Numbered from the stretch's first letter, positions 17,732 through 26,750 are shown. The stretch is 64,000 bases of DNA from UMGS755 sp045590535 (GCA_045590535.1 JAZNRE010000014.1:38118-102117), one strand, 5' to 3'. The notes: generated by a model from the letters alone, not told the origin. Program-made: numbers and translations.

Positions 17732-18193
17732 TTATTTTTGTCTTTTCTCTATATATTTCAAAAGTCCCTTACATCCTGACAGAACATCTTGATATGTTCT
17801 GTCAAAATTTCCAGTATACCATGGGTCAGCCACATCTTCATTAGAGCCTACAAACTCAAGTAATTTGTGTATTTTTTTCTCCGCATCATCCCCAACAATC
17901 CGTAGGGTGTTGCGCACATTGGCACTGTCCATACACACCAAATAATCGTATTTTTCATAGTCCGATTTTTCTAAATGTACGGCGTGTTTTCCAGAGTATG
18001 ATATGCCAAGTCCGTCTAATATTCTTGCTGTTCCGTAATGCACAGGATTTCCTATTTCCTCGTAACTCGTAGCAGCAGACGCCACATAGAATTTATCATC
18101 GATTCCTAATTTTTCTACAATATCCTTGAAAACAAATTCTGCCATTGGACTTCGGCATATATTACCGTGACAAATAAATAAAATTCTTACCAT
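17732..18193 (-). CDS. low molecular weight protein-tyrosine phosphatase
   Basis: A 153-residue cytoplasmic phosphatase. The active-site loop is CHGNICRSP with nucleophile Cys8 and Arg14, and the general-acid Asp lies in DPWYTGNF near residue 120. In Firmicutes such enzymes act on phosphotyrosine or phosphoarginine in stress and capsule control. The gene stands alone, with repeat-bearing gaps on both sides whose short flanking sequences resemble each other. Confidence 0.92.
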   Translation of the reverse strand: MVRILFICHGNICRSPMAEFVFKDIVEKLGIDDKFYVASAATSYEEIGNPVHYGTARILDGLGISYSGKHAVHLEKSDYEKYDYLVCMDSANVRNTLRIVGDDAEKKIHKLLEFVGSNEDVADPWYTGNFDRTYQDVLSGCKGLLKYIEKRQK

Positions 18194-18340
18194 AACACAA
18201 CTCCATTAACGCACTCTGAAAGTGCAAAATATTATTTAATTTAGATACCCAATCGTTTATAAGGGATATAAGGTTTAGATGCAACCCCTGTCCTGCGGTA
18301 GTTCGTGCTAAGTTAGGACTAAAAATTGCTTCCTAAAGGC

Positions 18341-18385
18341 CCCCTTGCCTAAAGGGGGCTGTCTGCGTAGCAGACTGGGGGATTC
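18341..18385 (+). repeat. dispersed hairpin repeat, copy A
   Basis: CCCCCTTGCC/AAAGGGGG hairpin followed by GTCTGCGTAGCAGAC and GGGGGATTC. Same family as the first module of 9005-9104. Confidence 0.75.
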
Positions 18386-18415
18386 TTTTCAATTTAGAAA
18401 ATCCATCTTTTATAT

Positions 18416-18465
18416 CCCTCCACCACCTTCGGTGGTCCCCCTCCCTTTAGGCAAGGGAGGCTTTT
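18416..18465 (-). repeat. dispersed hairpin repeat, copy B (inverted relative to copy A)
   Basis: CCCTCCACCACC then CACCTTCGGTGG and CCCTCCCTTTAGGCAAGGGAGG. It faces copy A about 30 bases away, so the pair forms one larger inverted structure. Confidence 0.75.
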
Positions 18466-18715
18466 TATTCAACAACCTTCGATATTCTTTACTAAAATCA
18501 GTAAACAATTTAGATGCCGCAAATTCATTTTACCAGGAGTAAAAACGCTCGCTCGCAAGTGCATTTTAGAGGGCGCTGTCAATTGTTGCAGTGCTCAAAA
18601 GAGCACAAAAGAGCGAAACCTCTTAATACTTTTTATGAAATAAAATTCTATATGTAACAATTATACCATGTCCACAAGAAAAAAACAAGATAAACAAACT
18701 TTCTGTCTTTCTCTC

Positions 18716-18744
18716 TTGTATGCTGATTTAATTTATGGTAAAAT
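18716..18744 (+). promoter_or_regulatory. candidate sigma-A promoter of the small membrane protein
   Basis: TTGTAT (18716-18721), a 17-base spacer and TAAAAT (18739-18744), 31 bases before the ATG at 18776. Confidence 0.5.
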
Positions 18745-18775
18745 AATATAAAGCCGACGACAAGGGGGATTTTAA

Positions 18776-19162
18776 ATGCCTATACTGGCTATTCTTTTAT
18801 TAGTAATTTTCTTCGGGTTACTTTTTGTTTATGTTTTGCCGATTTTGCTGGGTATCTTGATTGTAGCGCTGATCAATGCAATCAGTCAGTCTGCCCGCGA
18901 AAAGTTTGCGCCAAAATGGTGGAACATTTTGGCCGTAGCCATAACGCTACTTTCAACCATACTCATGAATGTGGATATATTGAACGAATCGGCGGATTAC
19001 GGAGCCACGCCGTTTATTATTCTTTTAGTTTTCGCCGTTTTATCGTTACTGTTTATGTCTGGTCTCACCATAGCCGTAAAGACAAAAGAATCCAAAAGTT
19101 CTGCATCCCTATCAACCCCGCAGCAAAGTTCTTCGGACAAGCCATCCAAAAAGCCAATTTAA
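18776..19162 (+). CDS. small membrane protein of unknown function
   Basis: A 128-residue protein with about four hydrophobic segments (roughly 3-20, 20-40, 46-64 and 78-100) and a Ser/Lys-rich hydrophilic tail. CAAGGGGGA precedes the ATG. No family is recognised. It has its own promoter and ends at a bidirectional terminator, so it is a monocistronic unit facing the Dabb gene. Confidence 0.7.
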   Translation: MPILAILLLVIFFGLLFVYVLPILLGILIVALINAISQSAREKFAPKWWNILAVAITLLSTILMNVDILNESADYGATPFIILLVFAVLSLLFMSGLTIAVKTKESKSSASLSTPQQSSSDKPSKKPI

Positions 19163-19185
19163 AATGAGAGGTTTCATTCACAAAC

Positions 19186-19224
19186 AAAAGCAAGCATATC
19201 GCTTTGGCGATATGCTTGCTTTTT
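19186..19224. terminator. bidirectional terminator between converging genes
   Basis: A 17-bp perfect stem (AAAAGCAAGCATATCGC at 19186-19202, complement at 19207-19223) with a TTTG loop. The outer arms give T-tracts in both directions. It serves the small membrane gene on plus and the Dabb-esterase-isomerase run on minus. Confidence 0.88.
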
Positions 19225-19247
19225 CATTATTCACTTTTTATGTCTCG

Positions 19248-19550
19248 CTACATTTCATAATCAATGCAGTGTCTTGATGCGGTGAAGGGCCTGATAAATT
19301 TGTCAGCAACCTGCACATGCTGGGGATGAACGGCATAGGCTTTGAGCGCCTCGGCACTTTCAAGGGTTGAATCCAGCATCATGTCCACATTTGAGCTTTC
19401 CAGGCATACGGTTTGCAATTGTAAATCCAAAAGGCCGGGCACCTGACCCACAAGGCCTTCCAATGCCTCTTTGGCTTTTGCTTTGATTGCTTCTTTTTCT
19501 GCATCGTTAAACTCGTCTTTTAAACTCCACAAAATAATGTGCTTTACCAC
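19248..19550 (-). CDS. Dabb family (stress-responsive A/B barrel) protein
   Basis: A 100-residue ferredoxin-like barrel protein with the family start MVKHIILWSLKDE and a later YAVHPQHVQVADKF segment. Dabb proteins dimerise and often bind or process small aromatic or carbohydrate-derived ligands. The GTG start is chosen because AAAGGAG lies nine bases upstream. It is 20 bases behind the esterase, so it is the last gene of an isomerase-esterase-Dabb operon. Confidence 0.88.
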   Translation of the reverse strand: MVKHIILWSLKDEFNDAEKEAIKAKAKEALEGLVGQVPGLLDLQLQTVCLESSNVDMMLDSTLESAEALKAYAVHPQHVQVADKFIRPFTASRHCIDYEM

Positions 19551-19569
19551 CTGAATGATCTCCTTTCAA

Positions 19570-20859
19570 TTAGTCCAACTCGTGAAAACCGTCAGTTAAA
19601 TCTTTATATTTATCGGCAAGGCTCAAATCGCCCAAGGGATACATGTTTTCATCCCAAGGAATGGTGAAGGAATGAACCTTATTCTGATAAAATTCCAGAT
19701 ATTTCGGAGATTTTATGGAATTAAAGAGCGCCGTTTGTGTGCTGGCATTACAGGTGGGGTCACCAAGACCGGAAACAATGTATACAGGGCACTTTAAGAA
19801 CTGTGCCGCAACGGCAGTGTCAAAATAAGTAACACCAAAGCCTTTGGGCATTTTGTTGGGTCTTCTGCCGCAAAGTCTTTGTCCGTCAATATCGGCAAGC
19901 CAGGGCACATTCAGAATCAGTGCTGAAGCTCTGTCAAAGTGAGCAGCTATATTGCAGGCCTGCATACCGCCCTGACTGCTGCCAATGAAAAGATAATCTT
20001 TTTTGTTAAGCAGCTCATGATCTTTAAAAAAGCGGATGGCCTGCAAATCACGCAAAAGCATCTTAACCCAATAGGTTGTTTCGGGTCTTTTGTTCTCTTC
20101 TTCGTCATAGCCATAGCCCTTGAGCTGATTATCACGAATATCAGCAAAAAACTCATCGGTACCCCGATTGGGAATACTGTGCGCATTCACCAGAACGGTG
20201 AAATAATTTTTATTCGGCATAGGGTTTGTGGGATAAACGCCATAACCCTGAAAGTCCATCAAAAATTTCAAGCTGCCCTTTTCCGCATTTTTGGGATAAG
20301 CCACCGCAACACCCACATAGTCGCTACCCGGTGCCTTAATGCGCATATCAAACATCTCAAAATCGGGATGTTTTTCATCCTCAATTTTCTCGCAATACAA
20401 AACCTCAGGTTCGGTTGCTTCAACCTGCGCCTTTAAGTCATCCCAAAACTCCACATAATCCTCAGGCGTTTGGGTGCCACGCAAAACATTGGCTATATCA
20501 GCGCCGGCGCTGCCGTTATAAACTGCAATGCCGGGGATGAGCTCTTTGTTTTCGTCACAGGCCTTTGCCTGCACGTAAACAAAACCGCTCTTTGAAATGG
20601 ACCCTTCTATGTAAAACCAACCATCTTCTGCCTTTTCTAAGTAACCTTCGGTATTCTGCCCGTCATCGCTGAGCATGTTATACCAAATGTAAGGAATGTC
20701 AAGGTAATCATCCATATATTTCACGCGGATTTTAAACACCATTTTTTCGCCGATTTCATACTGAAGCGGGTGTTTCAGCGTTGTACCAACAAAATATTTA
20801 TATTCTTCTTTTTTGCTGTTGGTCTTTTTTTGCATTTCAAGCTGTCTGTATTCGTTCAT
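19570..20859 (-). CDS. acetylxylan esterase/cephalosporin-C deacetylase family (CE7) protein
   Basis: A 429-residue alpha/beta hydrolase with an N-terminal extra domain of about 110 residues. The nucleophile elbow is GSSQGG, the acid lies in GLGDPTCN and the His in KVHSFTIPW. CE7 enzymes remove acetyl groups from xylo-oligosaccharides inside the cell; there is no signal peptide here. ATG 20859 is chosen over the adjoining TTG because AAGGAGG is eight bases away. It sits between a sugar isomerase and a Dabb protein. Confidence 0.85.
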   Translation of the reverse strand: MNEYRQLEMQKKTNSKKEEYKYFVGTTLKHPLQYEIGEKMVFKIRVKYMDDYLDIPYIWYNMLSDDGQNTEGYLEKAEDGWFYIEGSISKSGFVYVQAKACDENKELIPGIAVYNGSAGADIANVLRGTQTPEDYVEFWDDLKAQVEATEPEVLYCEKIEDEKHPDFEMFDMRIKAPGSDYVGVAVAYPKNAEKGSLKFLMDFQGYGVYPTNPMPNKNYFTVLVNAHSIPNRGTDEFFADIRDNQLKGYGYDEEENKRPETTYWVKMLLRDLQAIRFFKDHELLNKKDYLFIGSSQGGMQACNIAAHFDRASALILNVPWLADIDGQRLCGRRPNKMPKGFGVTYFDTAVAAQFLKCPVYIVSGLGDPTCNASTQTALFNSIKSPKYLEFYQNKVHSFTIPWDENMYPLGDLSLADKYKDLTDGFHELD

Positions 20860-20967
20860 CAAAACGGCCTCCTTGAGTTTTGTCTTAGTCTTTATTAATT
20901 ATAATCCCTGTTGCCCTTTTGTGTCAAGCCTGATACACAGAGAAATACTGTGTTTTTCTATTCATAA

Positions 20968-21801
20968 TTAACGGTTAGCTTTAATCTCACTCACATATTT
21001 AATGCAATCCAGGCTGTGTGCCATGTAGCTTTCCAGCATGCCATTGTTGGGATAGATAATTTCAAGGGTATACGCCCCCTGATAAAAGGCGTTAAAGGCA
21101 CTCATGAGCCTTTCCCACTCAATTGTTCCCGTCGAGGGCAAAAAGTGAGAATCATCGTCACCCCTGTTGTTATGCATGTGAGTTGCCACGATGCGATTGC
21201 CCACCGCCTCAATGGCTGTCACGTCATCATAATCTGCCATGTGGGCATGTCCAAAATCCCAGCAAACGCCAATCTCTTTACAGATAAAATAATCATGGAG
21301 TTTGCACAAGTCTTCATAATCCGTTGCACAAAACCGATAGCCGTCCCAACCCGGATATGGCGGCAAATTTTCAACTGCAATGCCTGTGCCATATTGCGCA
21401 GCAGCTTTCACCAGGGGCTCTAAAGCCTCTTTGGCAAGCGCCATCGATTTTTCAGGATCACCCATGTTTGCAAGGACTGTTCGGGGATGATAGGCACACC
21501 AACGGGCCCCTAAATAAGCCGAAGCCTCGGTGCAGCGCAGCATGGCCCTCTCCCGTTCCTTATCAATTTCATCCGCCGAATCACGAAAACTGTAATAAGG
21601 CAAATGGGTTTGAATGCATTTCAGGTTATGTTTAGATAAAAGCCCTTCTATGCGCTTGATTTCCCGCTGCCAGTCAGCATTATGAAAGCAGTCGCTTGAG
21701 CCAAAGCCTAAAGATACATTTTCATATCCCACTTTGGCAGCAATCGCTAAGACCTTATCAAAATTATCATCGTGCTGAATTTGTACGGCAACCTCTTTCA
21801 T
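20968..21801 (-). CDS. sugar phosphate isomerase/epimerase-like TIM-barrel protein
   Basis: A 277-residue AP-endonuclease-2-like barrel. Probable metal ligands occur in GIAVENLPP (Glu), CWDFGHAH (Asp, His), THMHNNRG and YTLEIIYP (Glu). The substrate is unknown. ATG 21801 follows AAAGGAG. It is the first gene of the run that continues with the CE7 esterase and Dabb protein, and is divergent from the D,D-carboxypeptidase gene. Confidence 0.82.
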   Translation of the reverse strand: MKEVAVQIQHDDNFDKVLAIAAKVGYENVSLGFGSSDCFHNADWQREIKRIEGLLSKHNLKCIQTHLPYYSFRDSADEIDKERERAMLRCTEASAYLGARWCAYHPRTVLANMGDPEKSMALAKEALEPLVKAAAQYGTGIAVENLPPYPGWDGYRFCATDYEDLCKLHDYFICKEIGVCWDFGHAHMADYDDVTAIEAVGNRIVATHMHNNRGDDDSHFLPSTGTIEWERLMSAFNAFYQGAYTLEIIYPNNGMLESYMAHSLDCIKYVSEIKANR

Positions 21802-21946
21802 GGAAAAGACTCCTTTTAGCAATTAAATATCAAATTACATTCATTATACATCCTTTCCCCTGGGTTTTCAATCATTTTTTCACATTTTCATGTGAATTCT
21901 TTCATACAATGTAAAGAAACTTTTTTAGTTTAAAGGAGAGATTGTA

Positions 21947-23083
21947 ATGAAATACAGATGGACGCTTCTTCTGTCCTTAATTATCCTGTTTTGCCTGCCT
22001 GCCCCCACGGCTAATGCTCTATCGGTTTCCGCCCAATATGCCTGTGTGATGGATGCGCAAACCGGCCGGGTTCTATATGAAAAAAACGCTTATGCCCAGC
22101 ACTCAATGGCCAGCACGACCAAGATTATGACTGCGCTGTTAGCCCTCGAAAACAGCGACCCCACGGATGTTATAACCGTCAGCAAAAACGCAGCCGGCAC
22201 AGAGGGCTCGAGTCTTTATTTAAAAGCCGATGAAAAGCTTACAATGGAAACATTGCTCTACGGCTTAATGCTCAATTCCGGCAATGATGCTGCCATTGCT
22301 ATTGCCGAGCATGTTGGCGGTGATGTAACCAATTTTGCTAAAATGATGACTAAGCGTGCTCACGAGCTGGGCGCAAAACAAACACAGTTTAAAAATCCTA
22401 ACGGATTAGACGAAGAGGGGCATTACACCACGGCCTATGACCTAGCCCTGATTACAAAAGCCGCTTTGAAAAATCCGCACTTTGCTGAAATTGTGTCAAC
22501 AAGCAAAAAATCGTTTCCGGCCAGTGAGGACGAAACCGCCCGCACCTTTGTCAATCACAACAAGCTTTTAAACCTTTATCCCGGCTGCATTGGTGTGAAA
22601 ACGGGTTTTACAAAAAAGACCGGGCGTTGCCTGGTTTCTGCTGCCACCCGCAACCACATGACCCTGATTTGTGTCACCTTAAATGCACCAAACGATTGGA
22701 GCGACCATAAGCTGCTTTTGGATAATGGTTTCAACACAACAAAGGCACGCCCCTTAGTCATTCGTGACATGGTGCTGAAAACCGTTCCCGTTAAAAACGG
22801 CGATGTTAAGGCTTTGGATTTGTTGGCTGCCGAAGATTTTTACATTCCCTTTAACGACCGTGAAGGACTTAGCAAATATAGCCTTGACTACCGTTTGCCT
22901 GCCGTGGTGCCAGCACCCATCTCTGCCGGTGTTAAGCTGGGGCACCTGACCATTTGTTATGACGGAGAGGTTGTGCAAAAAATCGATTTACTGGCCGGCA
23001 CCGATGTTGACTATGTAGAAGAAGAAAAAAAAGAGGGATTTTGGAAAAACATAAAAAAAATAATAACTAATTTTGCAGGGTAA
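21947..23083 (+). CDS. dacF: D-alanyl-D-alanine carboxypeptidase (DacF/PBP5 type)
   Basis: A 378-residue exported class A low-molecular-weight PBP. A signal peptide covers about residues 1-24. The SxxK motif is STTK (S56, K59), SxN is SGN in LNSGNDAA, and KTG is in GVKTGFTKK. A C-terminal beta domain and a basic amphipathic end (FWKNIKKIITNF) suit membrane anchoring. It trims the terminal D-Ala of peptidoglycan stem peptides. AAAGGAGAG precedes the ATG. The symbol follows the Bacillus homologue and is a best guess among dacA/dacB/dacF. Confidence 0.9.
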   Translation: MKYRWTLLLSLIILFCLPAPTANALSVSAQYACVMDAQTGRVLYEKNAYAQHSMASTTKIMTALLALENSDPTDVITVSKNAAGTEGSSLYLKADEKLTMETLLYGLMLNSGNDAAIAIAEHVGGDVTNFAKMMTKRAHELGAKQTQFKNPNGLDEEGHYTTAYDLALITKAALKNPHFAEIVSTSKKSFPASEDETARTFVNHNKLLNLYPGCIGVKTGFTKKTGRCLVSAATRNHMTLICVTLNAPNDWSDHKLLLDNGFNTTKARPLVIRDMVLKTVPVKNGDVKALDLLAAEDFYIPFNDREGLSKYSLDYRLPAVVPAPISAGVKLGHLTICYDGEVVQKIDLLAGTDVDYVEEEKKEGFWKNIKKIITNFAG

Positions 23084-23169
23084 AAACGGATTGTGTATGG
23101 TTCCCTTGCCACTTCTCTCGCAAAATGCACAAAGAACATAACTTTTTCATAAAATTTGATTGAATTTTG

Positions 23170-23198
23170 TTGATGTTTGGTTTAAAACATTATATAAT
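23170..23198 (+). promoter_or_regulatory. sigma-A promoter of the pseudouridine synthase gene
   Basis: TTGATG (23170-23175), a 17-base spacer and TATAAT (23193-23198), about 64 bases before the ATG. Confidence 0.65.
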
Positions 23199-23261
23199 AA
23201 AAGAAGAATATAGTGGCAGAAGAGCTCATAGCATCTGCACTTTATCAGCAAAGGAGAACCC

Positions 23262-23978
23262 ATGGCAGAAGAAATGCGATTGCAAAAATATTTGGCGCTT
23301 TGCGGTGTTGCCTCGCGGCGTGCTGCAGAAGCCATGATGGTCGAGGGGCGCGTGTCGGTTAATGGTCGGCTTGCGCAAACACCCGGCATTAAGGTGAACC
23401 CCGAAACAGACCAGGTCACAGTGGACGGAAAACCCGTGACCCCCCTGCAAAAAAATGTATATATTATGCTGAATAAGCCGGTGGGCTATGTTTCCACGGC
23501 AAAGGATAACTTTAATCGCCCCACGGTTTTAGATTTGGTGCCGGATACCTTTGGGCGCCTGTATCCTGTGGGTCGTTTGGACTATGACTCGGAGGGGCTT
23601 TTGCTGTTAACAAACGACGGTGACCTGACCTATCGGCTGACCCACCCCGGTCATGAGGTGTCCAAAACTTATGCCGCTTTGGTGGCAGGCACCCCCTCTA
23701 CTGAGGCTTTAAATGCCCTGCGCCACGGGGTTATGATCGACGGGCAAATGACGCATCCTGCGCAGGTTTCTGTCAAAACCAAGGGCGCCAAAAACACCTG
23801 CCTGCACATTACCATTCACGAAGGTCGAAACAGACAGGTGCGCAAGATGTGTGCCGCCATTGGACACGCGGTTGTGACCCTTTCCCGCATCGCAGAGGGG
23901 CCTTTGAAATTAGGTGATTTACCTCTTGGGGACTGGCGGCTGTTAACTGAAGAAGAAATTAAAGCACTGGAAGGATAA
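23262..23978 (+). CDS. rluB: 23S rRNA pseudouridine synthase, RsuA/RluB family
   Basis: A 238-residue enzyme. Residues 1-60 are an S4 RNA-binding domain (LQKYLALCGVASRRAAE). The catalytic domain has GRLDYDSEGLLLLTNDG with the catalytic Asp, and EGRNRQVRKM near the C-terminus. It isomerises a uridine in rRNA, in RluB the helix 89 region of 23S. AAAGGAG precedes the ATG. The next gene starts six bases after its stop. Confidence 0.9.
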   Translation: MAEEMRLQKYLALCGVASRRAAEAMMVEGRVSVNGRLAQTPGIKVNPETDQVTVDGKPVTPLQKNVYIMLNKPVGYVSTAKDNFNRPTVLDLVPDTFGRLYPVGRLDYDSEGLLLLTNDGDLTYRLTHPGHEVSKTYAALVAGTPSTEALNALRHGVMIDGQMTHPAQVSVKTKGAKNTCLHITIHEGRNRQVRKMCAAIGHAVVTLSRIAEGPLKLGDLPLGDWRLLTEEEIKALEG

Positions 23979-23983
23979 AAATT

Positions 23984-24355
23984 ATGCTGACAATTAAAAG
24001 AATTGAAGATGAAAAACAAATAAACGCTTACCTCGCCTCCCAGGCGATTACTTTAGAAGATGCACCCCGACAGTTTATGGCTATGTATGACGGTGAGACT
24101 GTTTGTGGTCTTGGCGCTCTCACTTTAGAGGGTACAAAAGTATATATGGACTTTTTACACACCTCAGGTGATGGTTCTCTCCTTTTTGGCCTTGCCAAAT
24201 CCCTGCTCAATATGGCAGATTTACGGGGCATTCAAATGATTTACGGCAAAAACCCCGATTTAGAAAATACTTATACTGCTCTACGGTTTAAAAAAGAAGA
24301 CGGTGAATTTGTGTTGTCTTTAGAGGGATATTTCACCGTGTCTTGTGCTCATTAA
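23984..24355 (+). CDS. small protein, possibly GNAT-like
   Basis: A 123-residue protein without signal or membrane segment. It reads like an N-terminally reduced GNAT acetyltransferase: a central strand with VCGLGALTLEG, an FLHTSGDGSLLFGLAKSL segment where the acetyl-CoA loop would lie, and an ALRFKKED end. The acetyl-CoA motif is not clear, so the family is uncertain. Its ribosome binding site GAAGGAT overlaps the stop of the pseudouridine synthase gene, so it is translated from the same mRNA. Confidence 0.65.
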   Translation: MLTIKRIEDEKQINAYLASQAITLEDAPRQFMAMYDGETVCGLGALTLEGTKVYMDFLHTSGDGSLLFGLAKSLLNMADLRGIQMIYGKNPDLENTYTALRFKKEDGEFVLSLEGYFTVSCAH

Positions 24356-24393
24356 GTTAAATCTAACAACTTCCCTTTATAAAATAAGTATAG

Positions 24394-24434
24394 AAAACGG
24401 GCTGTTTACCATAATGGTAAACAGCCCGTTTAGT
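24394..24434. terminator. bidirectional terminator
   Basis: Stem AAACGGGCTGTTTACCA paired with TGGTAAACAGCCCGTTT around a TAA loop. T-tracts are short. It separates the converging rluB and sigma/anti-sigma units. Confidence 0.8.
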
Positions 24435-24460
24435 CATATAAAACTTTCTGTATCTGTCAA

Positions 24461-25327
24461 TTATTCTGCCACGGTAATGACAATCTGCACGAAATCAGTG
24501 GTCATCTGTTCAGATGCAGATTCTACTGTATGGCCAACATAGCCGGATAATGCCTCAATGTTCTCGCAGACGGCTGCAGTCTCATTTTGTGGGATATAAT
24601 ATACCGCTTCCCTCTGCTCATAGTCAGCTAAAATGGAAATTGCCCGGGAATATGCCGACTCTTTTAAAGTGTAGTGTATGGTTGTAACCACCGCTTCTGT
24701 TTCGTCGGCCGAAACATCGGCAAGGCTTAAGCCCACCAATTGCGTTTCTCCATTCTCCTCTGCCAACTCGGATGTGCCGACTTTAGCAGAAAAATTTTGC
24801 GCATCGTTAACCGGATTTTGTGTCGACTCTGGCGTTGTCGTTAAGCCTCTATGCTGAATCCCAACTGGTTGCTGCCCCTCTTTTTCATTGGCAAAAGAAG
24901 GCGCTTCAGTGGGCGTTGTTTGCGTCATGCGTGGGGTCGGCTCTGATGATAGGGTGTCCTGCTTTGGCAAGCTGCCCATTTTGGGCAATTGACCAAAAGC
25001 CACAACAGAAAGCACAACCACAGCCGCCGCCGCTGCCATGCCCGAAAACGCTTGCCACATGGGTCGTTTTTTCGGCACATTTATGGTTTTCTTTTCTGCT
25101 TCGGCTAAAACCAGCTTGTCGTGAAGCGCCTTGTGAAAGCCTTCACTTGCTGCAACCATCGGCATTTCTCCGGTCGCTTTAACCACGCCGGATAAAAATG
25201 CATATGCATCGCCACAGACTTTGCAGCTGGATACATGTTCACAAACTTCATTCATCTCTTTTAAAGACAGCTCACCGTCTATGTAAAGAGATAATTCTTT
25301 CCGTACATCATCACATGATTTGCTCAC
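24461..25327 (-). CDS. anti-sigma factor with zinc-finger (zf-HC2) N-terminus
   Basis: A 288-residue protein. Residues 1-45 have the anti-sigma zinc-binding pattern (LSLYIDGELS ... CEHVSSCKVC). A single membrane segment lies near residues 93-112 (AAAAAVVVLSVVAF). The outside part is Ser/Thr/Pro-rich followed by a domain of about 90 residues. It would hold the ECF sigma factor encoded just upstream inactive at the membrane and release it after proteolysis. The gene lies 60 bases downstream of the sigma gene. Confidence 0.82.
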   Translation of the reverse strand: MSKSCDDVRKELSLYIDGELSLKEMNEVCEHVSSCKVCGDAYAFLSGVVKATGEMPMVAASEGFHKALHDKLVLAEAEKKTINVPKKRPMWQAFSGMAAAAAVVVLSVVAFGQLPKMGSLPKQDTLSSEPTPRMTQTTPTEAPSFANEKEGQQPVGIQHRGLTTTPESTQNPVNDAQNFSAKVGTSELAEENGETQLVGLSLADVSADETEAVVTTIHYTLKESAYSRAISILADYEQREAVYYIPQNETAAVCENIEALSGYVGHTVESASEQMTTDFVQIVITVAE

Positions 25328-25387
25328 TGTTACCCCTCCCTTCTCTATTATCTTTAAGAAATGTTCTTCTACTGCATATAGACGCCG

Positions 25388-25969
25388 TTATAGTAAAAAA
25401 AGTTCCCGATGGGGCGTCAAAATTTTTTGCAAGCTCTGCCGTGCCCGGTTGATGCGGGATTTAACCGTGCCCACAGCCACACCAACGATTTCGGCAATCT
25501 CTTCATAAGAAAGACCCTCAACATCGCGCAGGACAATAACCTGCCTCTGTTCAGGGCTTAACTCATTTAGTGCCTTGGCCAAAAAACGCTGCGCTTCACC
25601 GAGCTGCGCCTGCTCATAAGGGCTGGGAGCTGTATCCAAAATCGGCAAAACATATTCTTCACCGTCGCCACTGGTTTGATGAATGCTCACGGTGTCAACA
25701 GGACGGCGTTTTTTCTTTCTCAAAAAGTCTAGACACACATTGGATGCAATTTTATAAAGCCATGTTGAAAAAGATGATTGCCCGGTGAAGTTTTGCATAA
25801 AACGAAAAACCTTAACAAAAACTTCCTGGGCGGCATCTTCGGCATCGGCATGGTTACGAAGCATCATATAACAATAGTTCACTATTTTATTTTCATATGC
25901 GCCAATCAGCTCTTCAAAGGCCTCTATGTCGCCCTCCTGACAGCGCTTAATTTGTTCCTGTTCAGACAC
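25388..25969 (-). CDS. ECF-type RNA polymerase sigma-70 factor
   Basis: A 193-residue sigma factor. Region 2 shows LRNHADAEDAAQEVFVKVF and the -10-binding helix STWLYKIASNV; region 4 shows LSPEQRQVIVLRDVEGLSYEEIA and GVAVGTVKSRINRAR. I chose GTG 25969 because the near-consensus AAGGTGGTGA lies five bases upstream; earlier GTG codons at 25981 and 25978 overlap that site. Paired with the zf-HC2 anti-sigma factor. The target regulon is not visible in this window. Confidence 0.9.
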   Translation of the reverse strand: MSEQEQIKRCQEGDIEAFEELIGAYENKIVNYCYMMLRNHADAEDAAQEVFVKVFRFMQNFTGQSSFSTWLYKIASNVCLDFLRKKKRRPVDTVSIHQTSGDGEEYVLPILDTAPSPYEQAQLGEAQRFLAKALNELSPEQRQVIVLRDVEGLSYEEIAEIVGVAVGTVKSRINRARQSLQKILTPHRELFLL

Positions 25970-26006
25970 GGTGTTCACCACCTTCCAAGGTTGTCTGCTT
26001 CATGTA

Positions 26007-26690
26007 TTATTCACAAACAAAAAGAGGCTGAAAACGCAGATAATCGGCTGAAACCAGCTGATAATCCACACCGTCGTGAATCCCAGTAACCGCCATGACA
26101 TGGTGCTGACCGTGAAGGTGACCATAAAAGCATTTTGCCACCCCATAAGCCTCTAAAAGCTTAGCAAAATCAGACTGCAGACTGGGGGGATAATGCAGCA
26201 TAACATAAATGGTTTTTGCCCCTGTGGCTTTTGCCATGTCCAAAGAAAGCTTTAGGCGGCTCACCTCACGGTTATAAAGCTTTTTATCTTCTTCTGTTTT
26301 GCCGTTATCCGGATAGCCCTTGGCAGCACAAATCACCACATCGTTATAGGTGTAAATGCTGTTATGCATAAAACGGATGGTGGAATAATTTTGCTTTTCG
26401 GCCCAGGCGTTTAACTTGCTTAAGGTTTCCCACCAATAATCGTGATTGCCTTTTGAAATCAGTTTGGTTCCGGGCAGACTGTTTAAAAAACTAAAATCGG
26501 CTTCCGCCCGGTCAACATAGGTTGCCCAGGAGGTGTCGCCGGGTAACAAAACAAGGTCCTCTTCTCTAACGGTTTTCAACCAGTTGTTTTTTAAAATCTC
26601 TAAATAGTTTTCCCATCGTGGACCGAAAATATCCATGGGTTTATCGGCTGAAAGTCCCAAATGCAAATCAGAAATGGCATAAATGGCCAT
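26007..26690 (-). CDS. metallophosphoesterase
   Basis: A 227-residue calcineurin-like phosphoesterase: SDLHLGLS near the start, GDTSWATY, KGNHDYWW, MLHYPP and GHLHGQHH supply the metal ligands. It hydrolyses a phosphoester of unknown identity in the cytosol. ATG 26690 follows GAGGGA; the longer frame would cross the rpmA terminator. It is unrelated in detail to the phage tail phosphoesterase. Confidence 0.88.
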   Translation of the reverse strand: MAIYAISDLHLGLSADKPMDIFGPRWENYLEILKNNWLKTVREEDLVLLPGDTSWATYVDRAEADFSFLNSLPGTKLISKGNHDYWWETLSKLNAWAEKQNYSTIRFMHNSIYTYNDVVICAAKGYPDNGKTEEDKKLYNREVSRLKLSLDMAKATGAKTIYVMLHYPPSLQSDFAKLLEAYGVAKCFYGHLHGQHHVMAVTGIHDGVDYQLVSADYLRFQPLFVCE

Positions 26691-26708
26691 AATCAATCCC
26701 TCACTAAG

Positions 26709-26743
26709 AAAAAAGCCCAAACCGTAACGGAATGGGCTTTTTA
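26709..26743 (-). terminator. terminator of the rplU-prp-rpmA operon
   Basis: Stem AAAAGCCCA/TGGGCTTTT with an inner CCGTAACGG palindrome. On the minus strand it ends in TTTTTTC. It sits 8 bases after the rpmA stop. Confidence 0.85.
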
Positions 26744-26750
26744 AAAATCA

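Larger units (their letters stand above)
18194..18715. other. gene-free, repeat-rich stretch
   Basis: No gene is visible. It carries two copies of a dispersed hairpin repeat (18341-18385 and 18416-18465), a small palindrome GTGCTCAAAAGAGCAC at 18593-18608, and a segment near 18254-18330 resembling parts of 17575-17699 on the other side of the phosphatase gene. Confidence 0.6.

Noticed and set aside
21860..21946. sigma-F or sigma-A promoter for the dacF-like gene
   Set aside because: TACAAT at about 21906 lacks a convincing -35 at normal spacing, and the sigma-F pattern was not clear, so no promoter is called.
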